DNA of 24,687 bases from a virus: positions 1-24,687 of the IMG/VR virus record IMGVR_UViG_3300028569_002587. One strand, 5' to 3'. Position 1 is the stretch's first letter. The number at the start of each line of letters is the position of its first letter. The notes under the pieces were generated by a model. It was not told the DNA's origin. It worked only from the letters and a program-made list of their open reading frames with translations, and did no database searches. The translations under genes and the position numbers were made by a program. Shown piece after piece: positions 1-7,705 of this stretch.

Positions 1-1433
1 TTAAATCCAATAAATGCTGCTAATGTTGTATTACAATTAACAGTAGCTAGATTTGTGTTACTATAGAATGCATAGCTTCCAATATCAGTCACAGAATTTC
101 CAATAGTAACTGAAGTGAGTTGGTTATAACCGAATGCATAGTCTCCAATATCAGTCACAGAATTTGGAATAGTAACTGAAGTCAGTTGGTTATAACCGAA
201 TGCACCGCTTCCAATACTAGTCACAGAATTTGGAATAGTGACTGAAGTGAGTTGGTTAAAATAGAATGCATAGCTTCCAATATTTGTAGCAGAGGAGCCA
301 ATGTCTACATAACCTGCAATGTTTTGTTGGGATTTCCAAGAATCTGGAACATTTCCGTTTACTGTATCATTAATACTGTCGTCACTGTTATAAAGTACTG
401 TATCGCCTTCAGACACTAAGTCTTTTATAACTGTTACGTTATTGTTTCCTTGGAATTCTAATCCAGTTCCAGCTGTCCAAGAACTATCTGTTGTTCTGGC
501 ATGAATGGTAAGAGGACTTGCTGTGCCTACGAATGCCAGAGATCCAATAAATGCTGCTAATGTTGTATTACAATTAACAGTAGCTAGATTTGTGTTATTA
601 TAGAATGCATAGCTTCCAATACTAGTCACAGAATTTGGAATAGTAACTGAAGTGAGTTGGTTATAACGGAATGCATAGCTTCCAATACTAGTCACAGAAT
701 TTGGAATAGTAACTGAAGTGAGTTGGTTATAACGGAATGCACCGCTTCCAATACTAGTCACAGAATTTGGAATAGTAACTGAAGTGAGTTGGTTATAACC
801 GAATGCATCGTTTCCAATACTAGTCACAGAATTTGGAATAGTAACTGAAGTCAGTTGGTTAGACTGGAATGCATAGTTTCCAATACTAGTCACAGAATTT
901 GGAATAGTGACTGAAGTCAGTTGGTTACCATGGAATGCATAGTTTCCAATACTAGTCACAGAATTTCCAATAGTAACTGATTGGAGTTGGTTATTACCGA
1001 ATGCATAGTTTCCAATACTAGTCACAGAATTTGGAATAGTAACTGAAGTGAGTTGGTTAGAACCGAATGCATTGCTTCCAATATTTGTTACAGAATCTGG
1101 AATAGTTACTGAAGTAAGTTGGTTAGAACGGAATGCATAGCTTTCAATACTTGTCACAGAATTTGGAATAGTAACTGAAGTAAGTTGGTTATTATAGAAT
1201 GCCTCGCTTCCAATAATTGCAGCAGAGGAGCCAATGTCTACATAACCTGCAATGTTTTGTTGGGATTTCCAATCATCTGGAACATTTCCGTTTACTGTGA
1301 ATAGAATGTTTCCTTCGCTGTCGTAGATTGTGGTATCTAAAGGAGAAACAAAGCCTCCCCCGCCGCCACCTGATGTTGAAAAGATTGTTTTGCCAAAAAA
1401 TTTGGTATTTCCTTGTATTTTAATATTTGCCAT
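1..1433 (-). CDS. BspA-type leucine-rich-repeat surface/tail adhesin, C-terminus cut by window edge
   Basis: The frame is open from ATG at 1433 to the left edge, so the C-terminus is missing (477 codons visible). After a short N-terminus with a run of six glycines there is a linker (around [16 protein letters not shown]), then about ten 22-residue repeats of the form [20 protein letters not shown], then a capping stretch ([18 protein letters not shown]). The linker and at least four more repeats follow. This is the LRR_5/BspA family of bacterial surface leucine-rich repeats, known for adhesion in other systems. In this locus it is inferred to be a virion adhesin or accessory fibre, because it lies downstream of two fibre genes. 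The start overlaps a TAAATA box 5 nt upstream and shows no Shine-Dalgarno. Repeat units are nearly identical in nucleotide sequence. A role unrelated to the virion cannot be excluded. Confidence 0.85.
   Translation of the reverse strand, partial: MANIKIQGNTKFFGKTIFSTSGGGGGGFVSPLDTTIYDSEGNILFTVNGNVPDDWKSQQNIAGYVDIGSSAAIIGSEAFYNNQLTSVTIPNSVTSIESYAFRSNQLTSVTIPDSVTNIGSNAFGSNQLTSVTIPNSVTSIGNYAFGNNQLQSVTIGNSVTSIGNYAFHGNQLTSVTIPNSVTSIGNYAFQSNQLTSVTIPNSVTSIGNDAFGYNQLTSVTIPNSVTSIGSGAFRYNQLTSVTIPNSVTSIGSYAFRYNQLTSVTIPNSVTSIGSYAFYNNTNLATVNCNTTLAAFIGSLAFVGTASPLTIHARTTDSSWTAGTGLEFQGNNNVTVIKDLVSEGDTVLYNSDDSINDTVNGNVPDSWKSQQNIAGYVDIGSSATNIGSYAFYFNQLTSVTIPNSVTSIGSGAFGYNQLTSVTIPNSVTDIGDYAFGYNQLTSVTIGNSVTDIGSYAFYSNTNLATVNCNTTLAAFIGF
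67..285 (-). repeat. Second cluster of 66-bp leucine-rich-repeat units (at least four)
   Basis: The AATGC element recurs at 67, 133, 199 and 265 with the same 66-bp period. The cluster is introduced by a second copy of the linker (near-identical segments begin near 289 and 1222) and closed by a second copy of the capping segment (near 6 and 543). The gene is therefore built from whole duplicated modules that differ in repeat number. Confidence 0.88.
598..1215 (-). repeat. About ten 66-bp coding repeats (leucine-rich repeats, first cluster)
   Basis: The AATGC element recurs at 604, 670, 736, 802, 868, 934, 1000, 1066, 1132 and 1198, an exact 66-bp period (22 residues). Units differ by only a few bases, mostly in the codons just before the conserved Asn-Gln-Leu, which should lie on the variable face of the solenoid. 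Confidence 0.9.
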
Positions 1434-1438
1434 AATTT

Positions 1439-1446
1439 TATTTATT
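1439..1446 (-). promoter_or_regulatory. AATAAATA box, candidate late promoter, 5 nt before the LRR gene start
   Basis: On the minus strand AATAAATA is followed by AAATT and then the ATG at 1433. It matches the NATAAATA late-promoter element described for T4-like cyanophages. It overlaps the stop codon of the 32-aa gene upstream. Function is inferred. Confidence 0.4.
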
Positions 1447-1540
1447 TACTTTTTTTTGTTTGCACTTTTTGAGAAGATTTAGAACCTTCTTTTTTTGGTT
1501 TTTTTGTTTCTTTTTTGTGAGCGTTGTTTCCTTTTGCCAT
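1442..1540 (-). CDS. Small lysine-rich basic protein (32 aa)
   Basis: A complete 32-codon frame begins [19 protein letters not shown] and ends in KKSK before TAA. Roughly 40% of residues are lysine and there is no hydrophobic segment. The start lies just beyond a strong terminator of the upstream fibre gene, and the stop lies 9 bases before the LRR start. Short MAKG/N-K-K-rich proteins of this type occur in many phages and bacteria, but I know of no established role. Nucleic-acid binding is only a guess from charge. The gene is too short for routine ORF calling; the codon pattern and the tight fit between neighbours make it likely to be real. Confidence 0.65.
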   Translation of the reverse strand: MAKGNNAHKKETKKPKKEGSKSSQKVQTKKSK

Positions 1541-1557
1541 AATTTATTTTTAATTTC

Positions 1558-1595
1558 AAAAAAACGCAGGAATGGGATTGGACCATCCTGCGTTT
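1558..1595 (-). terminator. Rho-independent terminator after the long coiled-coil fibre gene
   Basis: On the minus strand the 10-bp stem AAACGCAGGA/TCCTGCGTTT (1586-1595 with 1562-1571) is followed by a run of seven T. It can be extended by three more pairs past a bulge. It lies 13 bases after the stop of the 1609-3498 gene, so the two downstream genes (32-aa protein and LRR protein) probably need their own promoter or read-through. Confidence 0.85.
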
Positions 1596-1608
1596 CATTT
1601 AGTTTTTC

Positions 1609-3498
1609 TTAGAATGTTCCACCATCAATGACAGAAATCATGTAATCTACATAATTTTTGGTTGCAGCATGTGAAGCCGATAAAGGTTCAGCGATTGTAA
1701 GAGTTCCTGTGTAAGAACCAGTACCTGTCACGTCAACGTTACCTGTAATTGAACCACCAACACGCTTGTCAAGGTAGTTGTCCTCAATGTCAGCTGCGCG
1801 CGTATCGAGACCAGCAGAGATCGATGCTACAGTCGTTTCGAGAGTCGAAATTTCTGAGTCAATTTTGCTATCAAGACTAGCAGATACCGAAGCCATTGTG
1901 GACTCAATAGTAGCAACCTCTGAGTCAATTTTTGAATCGAGAGAAGCTGATACTGAAGATACAGTAGTTTCAAGAGCAAGAACTTCTGAGTCAATTTTTG
2001 AATCGAGAGAAGCTGATACTGAAGCTAATTGAGTTGAAGCAGCGTTAGCAAGTGATGTGATAGCACCATTTAAATCACCATCAGCAGCTTGGAAAGCTGA
2101 AACAATTTCAGTTAAGGAATCAAGCGCAGCAGGATCAACATTACTAAGAACGTTATCAATTTGTGATTGAAGGTTGCTAGAAACGGAGACGACTGTTGTG
2201 TTTAATGTTGAAACTTCTGAAGCAATTAAACTTTCAAGTGTTGCAACTTCGCTATCAATTTTAGAATCAAGAGTAGCAGAAGCAGATGCCATCGCAGTGC
2301 TTAGAGCACTTTCAGCGGCAGTTGCACGGCTAACTTCAGAAGCTAAGTCTGAAGCTAAAGCAGAAGAAACAGATTGAACAGTTGTGTTTAACGTTGAAAC
2401 TTCAGAGGCAATTGAGCTCTCAATTGCAGCAACTTCTGCATCAACGGATGCTGAAAGGCTTGAAACTTGACCATCAACATAACTCTTGGTTGTAGCAGCA
2501 TTAGCAGCAACAGGCTCATCAACAAAGACTTGACCGGTAGCAGAAATATTTCCGACAACGGTTAATGCTTCATTAGGAGTTTCTGTGTTGATACCAACAA
2601 CACCAGAACCAACAAACAACGACGTAGAACCACCGCCAGTTGAGATTTCTAAGCCATTAGCAGCAGTGAGAGTACCAGTTACATCAAGATTACCAGAGAT
2701 TGTGCCACCAGTAAGATTGAGGAAGTTAGTATATACATATGTGTTAAGGCCACTGATTGATGATTCAAGTGTTGCAACTTCTGAGTCAATAGTTGAGTTC
2801 AGAGTACTTACTTCTGAAGCAATTGAAGCTTCGAGTGTTGCAACTTCTGCGTCAACCGATGAGCTAAGAGAAACAATAGTTGAGTTAAGAGTGCTTACTT
2901 CTGAAGCAATAGAGCTTTCAAGAGTTGAAACTTCCGAGTCAATTTTTGAATCAAAAGCAGCGGAAACCGAAGCTAAATTTGTCGAAGCATTGCCAGCAAG
3001 AGTTGAGATAGTGTTGTTTAAGTCACTATCAGCAGTCTGGAATGCACTAACTATTTCCGTTAGAGAATCAAGAGCCGCAGGGTCAATATTACTAAGAACG
3101 CTGTTAATTTGTCCTTGAAGACTGCTGACTTGAGAGTCAACTGACGAGGACAAGCTAGCAACTTGGCTATCGATTTTTGAATCGAGAGCAGCTGAAGTAG
3201 CAGCAATTTGCGAATCAATTTTCGAGTCAAGAGATGCCGAAACAGATGCAATGGTAGTATTTAACGTACCAACTTCTGATGACAATCTTGAATCAATTGT
3301 TGATGTTAAGGAGTTAACAAGGCTGTTAGTGGCAAACGTACCAGCACCAGCAATAGATATAACACCTGCGCTAGAGCCGTAGTATAATGTTGAGTCGATT
3401 TCGTTAAATGCAAGTTCTCCACCAACTAATGTTGCTGGGGCTCCTGCACCAAGAATATTGTCGGGTAAGCGACGTTTAATTTGGATTGTATTTGACAT
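1609..3498 (-). CDS. Long coiled-coil tail fibre protein
   Basis: A 629-aa fibre. Residues 1-55 (IQIKRRLPDN... GGELAFNEIDSTLYYG) resemble the N-terminal module of many phage receptor-binding proteins (Mtd_N-like). Residues 56-255 and 346-570 are heptad-rich, built from repeats of the SASLDSKIDSEVATLES type, and should form a trimeric coiled-coil stalk. A motif NxDPAALDSLTEIVSAFQ occurs twice (near residues 137 and 453). Residues 256-345 form a beta module (GGTISGNLDVTGTL) ending in an AATTKSYVD motif. The C-terminus repeats that plan (GGSITGNVDVTG, HAATKNYVD) and ends DGGTF. AATKxYVD motifs are typical of phage fibres. Its base composition is visibly richer in GC than its left-arm neighbours, perhaps because of the Ala/Ser/Asp content. 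A candidate late promoter lies 9 nt upstream. Confidence 0.88.
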   Translation of the reverse strand: MSNTIQIKRRLPDNILGAGAPATLVGGELAFNEIDSTLYYGSSAGVISIAGAGTFATNSLVNSLTSTIDSRLSSEVGTLNTTIASVSASLDSKIDSQIAATSAALDSKIDSQVASLSSSVDSQVSSLQGQINSVLSNIDPAALDSLTEIVSAFQTADSDLNNTISTLAGNASTNLASVSAAFDSKIDSEVSTLESSIASEVSTLNSTIVSLSSSVDAEVATLEASIASEVSTLNSTIDSEVATLESSISGLNTYVYTNFLNLTGGTISGNLDVTGTLTAANGLEISTGGGSTSLFVGSGVVGINTETPNEALTVVGNISATGQVFVDEPVAANAATTKSYVDGQVSSLSASVDAEVAAIESSIASEVSTLNTTVQSVSSALASDLASEVSRATAAESALSTAMASASATLDSKIDSEVATLESLIASEVSTLNTTVVSVSSNLQSQIDNVLSNVDPAALDSLTEIVSAFQAADGDLNGAITSLANAASTQLASVSASLDSKIDSEVLALETTVSSVSASLDSKIDSEVATIESTMASVSASLDSKIDSEISTLETTVASISAGLDTRAADIEDNYLDKRVGGSITGNVDVTGTGSYTGTLTIAEPLSASHAATKNYVDYMISVIDGGTF

Positions 3499-3507
3499 AG
3501 GTACTAT

Positions 3508-3515
3508 TATTTATA
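3508..3515 (-). promoter_or_regulatory. TATAAATA, perfect T4 late-promoter match
   Basis: On the minus strand TATAAATA is followed by 9 nt (ATAGTACCT) and then ATG at 3498. No Shine-Dalgarno is present in the gap. The match to the T4 late consensus is exact; function is inferred. Confidence 0.6.
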
Positions 3516-3543
3516 GAGGCTCACTATAAATTTTTTTAATTTT

Positions 3544-5022
3544 TTAAAAAATACCACCGTCTAGCTCGTTGTTATCTCCTGGTCCTTCTCCTGCAAAAAT
3601 ATCAAGTAAGTTTCTTTCCGCTGTACCACTTAAGAATGACGAATAAGTAGTAATGTTACCTGCTACAAGCAGGTCCCCATCTATATTACCAGAAGAGAGA
3701 GAAATACTACCAGTATTTATGTTATCTGCAGATACACTACCATCAACAACCAAATCTCCTTGCATTTCACCTCCGTTAACGTATTGAACTGCCACTGAAC
3801 CCCCACCTCCTGCATAATCTAACAGAATTCTAGCATACTTTATAGCTTCTTGAGTCTTGGTATCAGTATATTTCTTTGTCTGAGCTATAATTTGCTTTGT
3901 AATATCTTTATTAGCTTTAACATTCTCTTCTATCTTCTTTAACTTTTCTTCAATTATATTATTTTTATCTCTTATATTTTTATCGAAACTAGTAATTAAG
4001 CTATCTATTTTCTTACCACTTTCAATAATAATATTATTAATAGTATTTTCTGCAGTTTCTTTTATTTGCTTAAGGTCGTTTTTATTAGATAATATATTAT
4101 CATTTATATTGTTTTTAAAATCTTGAATTATTACTTCAGTTTTTAAATTGCTTTCTACTATAATGTTATTAAATGTTTTATTAGTCTCGTTAATAGCACT
4201 GCTTGTAATATCGTAAGCTTTCGACTCTAGATTTTCTATAATAGCTTCTTTTTGTGTAAGCATATCTTCTGCTATGTTTTCTAGCTCTAACCTTACCTTC
4301 TCATAAAGATTTTTTGTTTGCTTATATAAAGTATCTCTATTGTCTTCTGTTATTTGTAAAATTTCTTTTCTAAAGTCGCCCTCATACTCGCTAATTACCT
4401 GCTTTACTATATCTCTTGATACTTCTTCGCTTATATTAAATACTTTATCCTTAAAAAATAACTCTTGTTTTTCATAAAGATCTAAAAAATTGCCAATTAT
4501 GGTCTCTTTATATTCTTCATTGAGATTTTTTGATTGATCATCTATCGATTCTTTAATAAACTGTGTTATTTTTCTATAGTCGATTTTGGCTTCTGGTACT
4601 TTAATGGAGCTTTTAAGTCTAGACACCTCCTGGGTTAAATTGTCAATTAGGAATAATATATCTGCAGAAGTGTTAGTATTAATCTCTCTACTCTCAAACA
4701 TTGATTCGTTTTGTGTATTTACAGGCTCTTTATATTGTCCAACAGGCATTCCTAGATGCTGGTTATTTACCCTTATTTTATTTTTATCACTTTTAATGAC
4801 AGTAAATTTTACATTTTCATACAACATATTATCAATTACTACAGAGCAAGAGACAATATTACTTTCGTTTATAGGACAAATGAGATTTTTATCCTGTATG
4901 CTAACGTTATAAATTCCAAAAAATTCTTCTTTTATCTCTTTGGCGTAAATTGTGTTTTCACCGGATGGGGAAACATTAATATCTTTCAACGTAGCATTAC
5001 CAATTTTAATAAAGTTTTTCAT
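3544..5022 (-). CDS. Coiled-coil virion fibre protein with N-terminal beta domain
   Basis: A 492-aa protein from ATG at 5022, which has AAGG directly before it and a GATAAATA box 10 nt upstream. An in-frame TTG 27 bases earlier is less likely because it would lie before the box. Residues 1 to about 100 look like a compact beta domain (FIKIGNATLKDINVS, YAKEIKEEFFGIYNVSI). About 120-400 is a long charged, Lys/Glu/Asn/Ile-rich coiled coil. Then come GGGGSVAVQYVNGGEMQGDL and a stretch of DGSVSADNINTGSISL-type short beta repeats, as in fibre shafts. It ends DGGIF, nearly the same last five residues as the neighbouring fibre. It is probably a tail or neck fibre; the exact place in the virion is unknown. 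Confidence 0.75.
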   Translation of the reverse strand: MKNFIKIGNATLKDINVSPSGENTIYAKEIKEEFFGIYNVSIQDKNLICPINESNIVSCSVVIDNMLYENVKFTVIKSDKNKIRVNNQHLGMPVGQYKEPVNTQNESMFESREINTNTSADILFLIDNLTQEVSRLKSSIKVPEAKIDYRKITQFIKESIDDQSKNLNEEYKETIIGNFLDLYEKQELFFKDKVFNISEEVSRDIVKQVISEYEGDFRKEILQITEDNRDTLYKQTKNLYEKVRLELENIAEDMLTQKEAIIENLESKAYDITSSAINETNKTFNNIIVESNLKTEVIIQDFKNNINDNILSNKNDLKQIKETAENTINNIIIESGKKIDSLITSFDKNIRDKNNIIEEKLKKIEENVKANKDITKQIIAQTKKYTDTKTQEAIKYARILLDYAGGGGSVAVQYVNGGEMQGDLVVDGSVSADNINTGSISLSSGNIDGDLLVAGNITTYSSFLSGTAERNLLDIFAGEGPGDNNELDGGIF

Positions 5023-5032
5023 CCTTAATATG

Positions 5033-5040
5033 TATTTATC
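5033..5040 (-). promoter_or_regulatory. GATAAATA, candidate late promoter
   Basis: On the minus strand GATAAATA lies 10 nt before ATG at 5022 and just after the terminator at 5051-5082, where a new transcription unit would be expected to start. Confidence 0.5.
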
Positions 5041-5050
5041 TATAGACAAA

Positions 5051-5082
5051 AAAAATCCCGAGTTTTTAGGCTCGGGATTTTT
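5051..5082. terminator. Strong bidirectional rho-independent terminator
   Basis: A 12-bp stem AAAAATCCCGAG/CTCGGGATTTTT (5051-5062 with 5071-5082) encloses an 8-nt loop and is flanked by A- and T-runs, so it can work on either strand. Here it closes the minus-strand unit ending with the 67-aa gene at 5097. Confidence 0.92.
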
Positions 5083-5096
5083 CTTTGTAATGAATT

Positions 5097-5300
5097 TTAC
5101 TTTTCTGTGACAAACATATAAAATTCTTCTGCTCTATCTTTAATACTTGCTGTTGAGGGTATCAATGATAAGGTGTTATCCTTACATGTATAATGACCAT
5201 CTTTATCTCTACTATTGTTCAAGTTTTCAAAATATACTGAAAACAAGTCGTCATGTGCCATCTTGAGTACTTCAAGTCTAATTTCGTATGCGTTTTTCAT
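5097..5300 (-). CDS. Conserved small phage protein (67 aa, MKNAYEIRLEVLKMA type)
   Basis: The start is placed at ATG 5300. The longer frame reaching 5390 would overlap the upstream gene by 71 bases and lacks any family signature. The N-terminus MKNAYEIRLEVLKMAHDDLF matches from memory a small conserved protein of marine T4-like phages that begins with a helix of this kind. The rest is unremarkable (FYMFVTEK at the end) with no membrane segment. Function is unknown. It is the last gene before the strong terminator and lies 19 bases after the DUF932-like gene, so it is probably co-transcribed with it. Confidence 0.75.
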   Translation of the reverse strand: MKNAYEIRLEVLKMAHDDLFSVYFENLNNSRDKDGHYTCKDNTLSLIPSTASIKDRAEEFYMFVTEK

Positions 5301-5319
5301 ATTGTGTTTTTGTGTTATC

Positions 5320-6387
5320 TTAGTTATTTTTAAAGGGGTTAGGAGCCTGTAAAGACATATCCGGTCCTTTAAAAAATAGTCGTGATGCAAGCATATTAAG
5401 ACTCATACGAGTAGGGTCGTTAAGTTCTTGATGCGAGGTGCAATGGGTGAGGCTATTAAAAAAGTCATAGCCGTTAATATTTGAATTAGCAGTAGAGAGC
5501 CATTTTTTGTTCTTGTATTTGATCTTATATGGTTTATAAGCTTCTTGAATCTCTGTATCATCAAAATAATTTTTCGTCAAATCTTTAGAGAACCCTTGCA
5601 ATGTATCTCGAGCTCCAAAAAACTCATTCAAGCTAATATTGCTTTCCTTAAGCCTGTTACAGTTTTCATTTACTACAAAGGTAAAATCCTCGTCAACAGT
5701 CTTATTGACTAGTTTATTAAAAGAATCTTGCTTAATTTTTTCACTACTAATAAAACGCTGGGCAAGCATCTCTGTAGCAGTCATACCATTAGTACATATA
5801 AGTCTGAGGAAGAAAGGACTGACCACGGTACGATTCTCTCCAAAGTTAATATTGAAGCCGGAGTTCCAATTATCGACACCATTGCTAAAAACGTCAATTT
5901 TTTTTCTCAGATTACGTACTTGAGTTTCAATTTGAAGAGTCTTAGTATTAAAGAACATACCATGAATTTTAAGATCTTTGCCGTTAGCATCCATGTAAGA
6001 TTTAATGAGTTCAATTCCGCGCGCTAGATTAAGATCTTGCTCTTCTTCAAGTGTATCTTTAAAGATTCGAGTAATAAACGTATTGTCATCATCTTTGTGT
6101 ACGATAGACGTAACGGTCCTGTCGTTTTTAATGTTAGCCAATGTCTTCTGAAGAGGCACCCATTGATCGTCGTCAGATTTGATTTCACTCAAGAGATCAT
6201 TTTTAATAGAAAAGATATTAAGAAGATCATTGAGAGCAGTACTACTTACCATTGTTGTGCCATCGTAAAAATTGGCGCCTACTTTGCGGATATTAGAGAG
6301 CTTGACTGGAACTTTATTATACTGTGAAATAGCATTAAGAACGTTTGTGGAGTATGTTTCGAGTGTAAGTGTATTTGTGTTGTTCAT
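5320..6387 (-). CDS. DUF932-like phage protein
   Basis: A 355-aa soluble protein. It has the layout I associate with DUF932 (phage/plasmid proteins): a variable N-terminal half, then a PFFLRLICTNGMT motif (CTNGM at about residue 198), a helical stretch, then a NGYDFFNSLTHCTSH motif around residue 310 and a short tail with NMLASRLFF. Family members are often found on phages and plasmids; their biochemical role is not established. The start at 6387 is the first ATG of the frame and is preceded by AAAATAAAAAAC rather than a Shine-Dalgarno. The assignment rests on two motifs and overall length, so it is moderate. Confidence 0.6.
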   Translation of the reverse strand: MNNTNTLTLETYSTNVLNAISQYNKVPVKLSNIRKVGANFYDGTTMVSSTALNDLLNIFSIKNDLLSEIKSDDDQWVPLQKTLANIKNDRTVTSIVHKDDDNTFITRIFKDTLEEEQDLNLARGIELIKSYMDANGKDLKIHGMFFNTKTLQIETQVRNLRKKIDVFSNGVDNWNSGFNINFGENRTVVSPFFLRLICTNGMTATEMLAQRFISSEKIKQDSFNKLVNKTVDEDFTFVVNENCNRLKESNISLNEFFGARDTLQGFSKDLTKNYFDDTEIQEAYKPYKIKYKNKKWLSTANSNINGYDFFNSLTHCTSHQELNDPTRMSLNMLASRLFFKGPDMSLQAPNPFKNN

Positions 6388-6517
6388 GTTTTTTATTTTA
6401 AAGGTATTTTTTAAAAATGCAATGTTTATTTTTTAAAAATGATAGGAGATGACGGTAATGCTCCGCCGAATCCTGAATGTAAGTCAGGTGTTTTGCTTTT
6501 AAACTAATCTCCCTTAA
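6388..6517. other. 130-bp intergenic stretch with a 15-bp direct repeat and a possible tiny ORF
   Basis: TATTTTTTAAAAATG occurs twice (6405-6419 and 6427-6441). Bases 6442 to about 6490 are richer in GC than the flanks and contain a small CCTGA/TCAGG hairpin. A 36-codon minus-strand frame (6508 to 6398) could be read from an ATT codon directly after AAGGGAG; this is treated as a finding and not called as a gene. Confidence 0.5.
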
Positions 6518-7300
6518 TTATTTCATCTTACTATAAGCCCAGTATAGTTTTTTGAGAAAATTTTGATAATTTTTTTTGTAATCTTTATGCTTACGGTTCC
6601 TGTATATATGTCTCAGGAAATCTGCCTTATCTAAAAGAAAGACTGGTGTTCTTTCTTCACTAGGATCTAGCTTTGCACCTCTTTTAATAAAATCAGCAAC
6701 ATAATCCTTAAGAATACTTTGTTCTAGTTTATCACTTTTCTTATAATTAGAAATTATATCTCTTGCTATAAGAGAGATATAAACTGGTATTTCTACTGGA
6801 TCAAAATAGTATGCTCTATTGCTTCTAAAAGTCTTGGTGCCGTTAGGTAAGACTCTAGGCTTTATAGCTTCTTTGTATTTCTTTCCTGTTTTTTTATACT
6901 GTTGTTTTGCATGTAATAGTTCATGTGAGAGTGTGTCTCTTACAACTCTATTATTATATTCTAAACCATAAAAATACAATATTATCTCCTTATCTCCATC
7001 GTAATATTCACCCATGCTTGTTGAACCTTTTTCAAAATTTACATATACCTTTATTTTTTTTGATTTACCATCTTGAAAATCAAGGTATTTAATAGATCCT
7101 AAAAATAAATTATTAGGATCTTTTTCGTTTAATAGATCCTTAAAATAAACTTGAGGCGTCTTAACGTGAATATTTAATGCTGTTGCTGAATCTTTAAAAA
7201 ATAATTTTTTGTATTTATTAACCAGTTTATCTATTTGTTCTTGCTCTACCGGGGTAATTTTATATACTTTTTCGAAAATATAGTCAACAAAACTGCGCAT
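6518..7300 (-). CDS. Putative zinc metallopeptidase (HExxH)
   Basis: A 260-aa protein with HELLHAKQQ at residues 126-134, the zinc-binding HExxH of zincin metallopeptidases. It lies in a suitable context: a beta strand (KEIILYFYGL) and a helix (NNRVVRDTLSHELLH) before it, and a candidate third ligand Glu170 in FDPVEIPVYIS about 40 residues later. The basic C-terminus (RNRKHKDYKKNYQNFLKKLYW) may bind nucleic acid or a partner. No signal peptide is visible, so it should act in the cytoplasm or the virion. It does not resemble the T4 gp21 prohead protease, which is a serine protease. Its substrate is unknown. A CATAAATA box lies 5 nt before the ATG. Confidence 0.72.
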   Translation of the reverse strand: MRSFVDYIFEKVYKITPVEQEQIDKLVNKYKKLFFKDSATALNIHVKTPQVYFKDLLNEKDPNNLFLGSIKYLDFQDGKSKKIKVYVNFEKGSTSMGEYYDGDKEIILYFYGLEYNNRVVRDTLSHELLHAKQQYKKTGKKYKEAIKPRVLPNGTKTFRSNRAYYFDPVEIPVYISLIARDIISNYKKSDKLEQSILKDYVADFIKRGAKLDPSEERTPVFLLDKADFLRHIYRNRKHKDYKKNYQNFLKKLYWAYSKMK

Positions 7301-7305
7301 TTGTT

Positions 7306-7313
7306 TATTTATG
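7306..7313 (-). promoter_or_regulatory. CATAAATA box, candidate late promoter, 5 nt before the metallopeptidase gene
   Basis: On the minus strand CATAAATA is followed by AACAA and then ATG at 7300. No Shine-Dalgarno is present. Confidence 0.45.
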
Positions 7314-7318
7314 GGTAC

Positions 7319-7705
7319 CTATTTAAGAAGATCCCATTTATCTTTTTCATTTAAAATACTTCTCTTATAAACTCTTGCTTCTTTTTTAAAGTAAGTAGCG
7401 TATTTTTCTATATCCATAGAATTTATAATAAACACGTCTGGAAGAGTATCAATTTTTTCAAATTTATCATTATAAATTACAAAAGCAATATAATGATTTT
7501 CTTTCTTTTCTACATTATTAATAATAAGAGATGAATAACTTCTAACTGCTTTTACATCTAGCGACAAGGCCTTGCCTTCCGAAGTAATAATACGAATATC
7601 AATAGTTTTTTTATTGCCAATAGTAATATGAGCTTCTATGTTTTGCCTGTAGAGCTGGGAGATAATAAAATATTCTGCAGCAATACCCGTATTATAGCTT
7701 TTCAC
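7319..7705 (-). CDS. PD-(D/E)XK nuclease-like protein
   Basis: A 128-aa protein (from GTG) with the restriction-endonuclease-like fold signature: a helix with Glu11 (GIAAEYFIISQL), a strand with Asp36 (TIDIRII) and Asp50-Val-Lys52 (LSLDVKAV). This order, E...D...(D/E)xK, is that of small DNA-processing nucleases. The start is uncertain. GTG 7705 overlaps the TGA of the zinc-ribbon gene as GTGA, the usual arrangement for coupled translation; an in-frame TTG at 7711 would add two residues. Coupling to a zinc-ribbon protein suggests that the two act together on DNA. Substrate is unknown, and a catalytically active enzyme is likely but not shown. Confidence 0.7.
   Translation of the reverse strand: MKSYNTGIAAEYFIISQLYRQNIEAHITIGNKKTIDIRIITSEGKALSLDVKAVRSYSSLIINNVEKKENHYIAFVIYNDKFEKIDTLPDVFIINSMDIEKYATYFKKEARVYKRSILNEKDKWDLLK

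Noticed and set aside
67-1215. Regular direct repeats that might suggest a CRISPR array
   Set aside because: The 66-bp units are contiguous with no unique spacers and encode leucine-rich repeats in an open frame.
2585-3118. Plus-strand frame inside the coiled-coil fibre gene (also 1778-2032 and 2174-2377)
   Set aside because: They are shadows of a repetitive minus-strand gene with clear fibre motifs. No start signals or recognisable content.
5023-5049. TTG start at 5049 for the coiled-coil fibre
   Set aside because: It lies beyond the GATAAATA box and has no ribosome binding site. ATG 5022 has AAGG beside it and gives a sensible N-terminus.
5301-5390. Longer start of the 67-aa gene (97 aa from 5390)
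   Set aside because: The added N-terminus overlaps the DUF932-like gene by 71 bases. The family-like protein begins MKNAYEIRLEVLKMA at 5300.
6440-6510. Plus-strand 22-codon frame (MIGDDGNAPPNPEC) in the intergenic stretch
   Set aside because: Very short, no ribosome binding site, isolated on the wrong strand within a leftward block.
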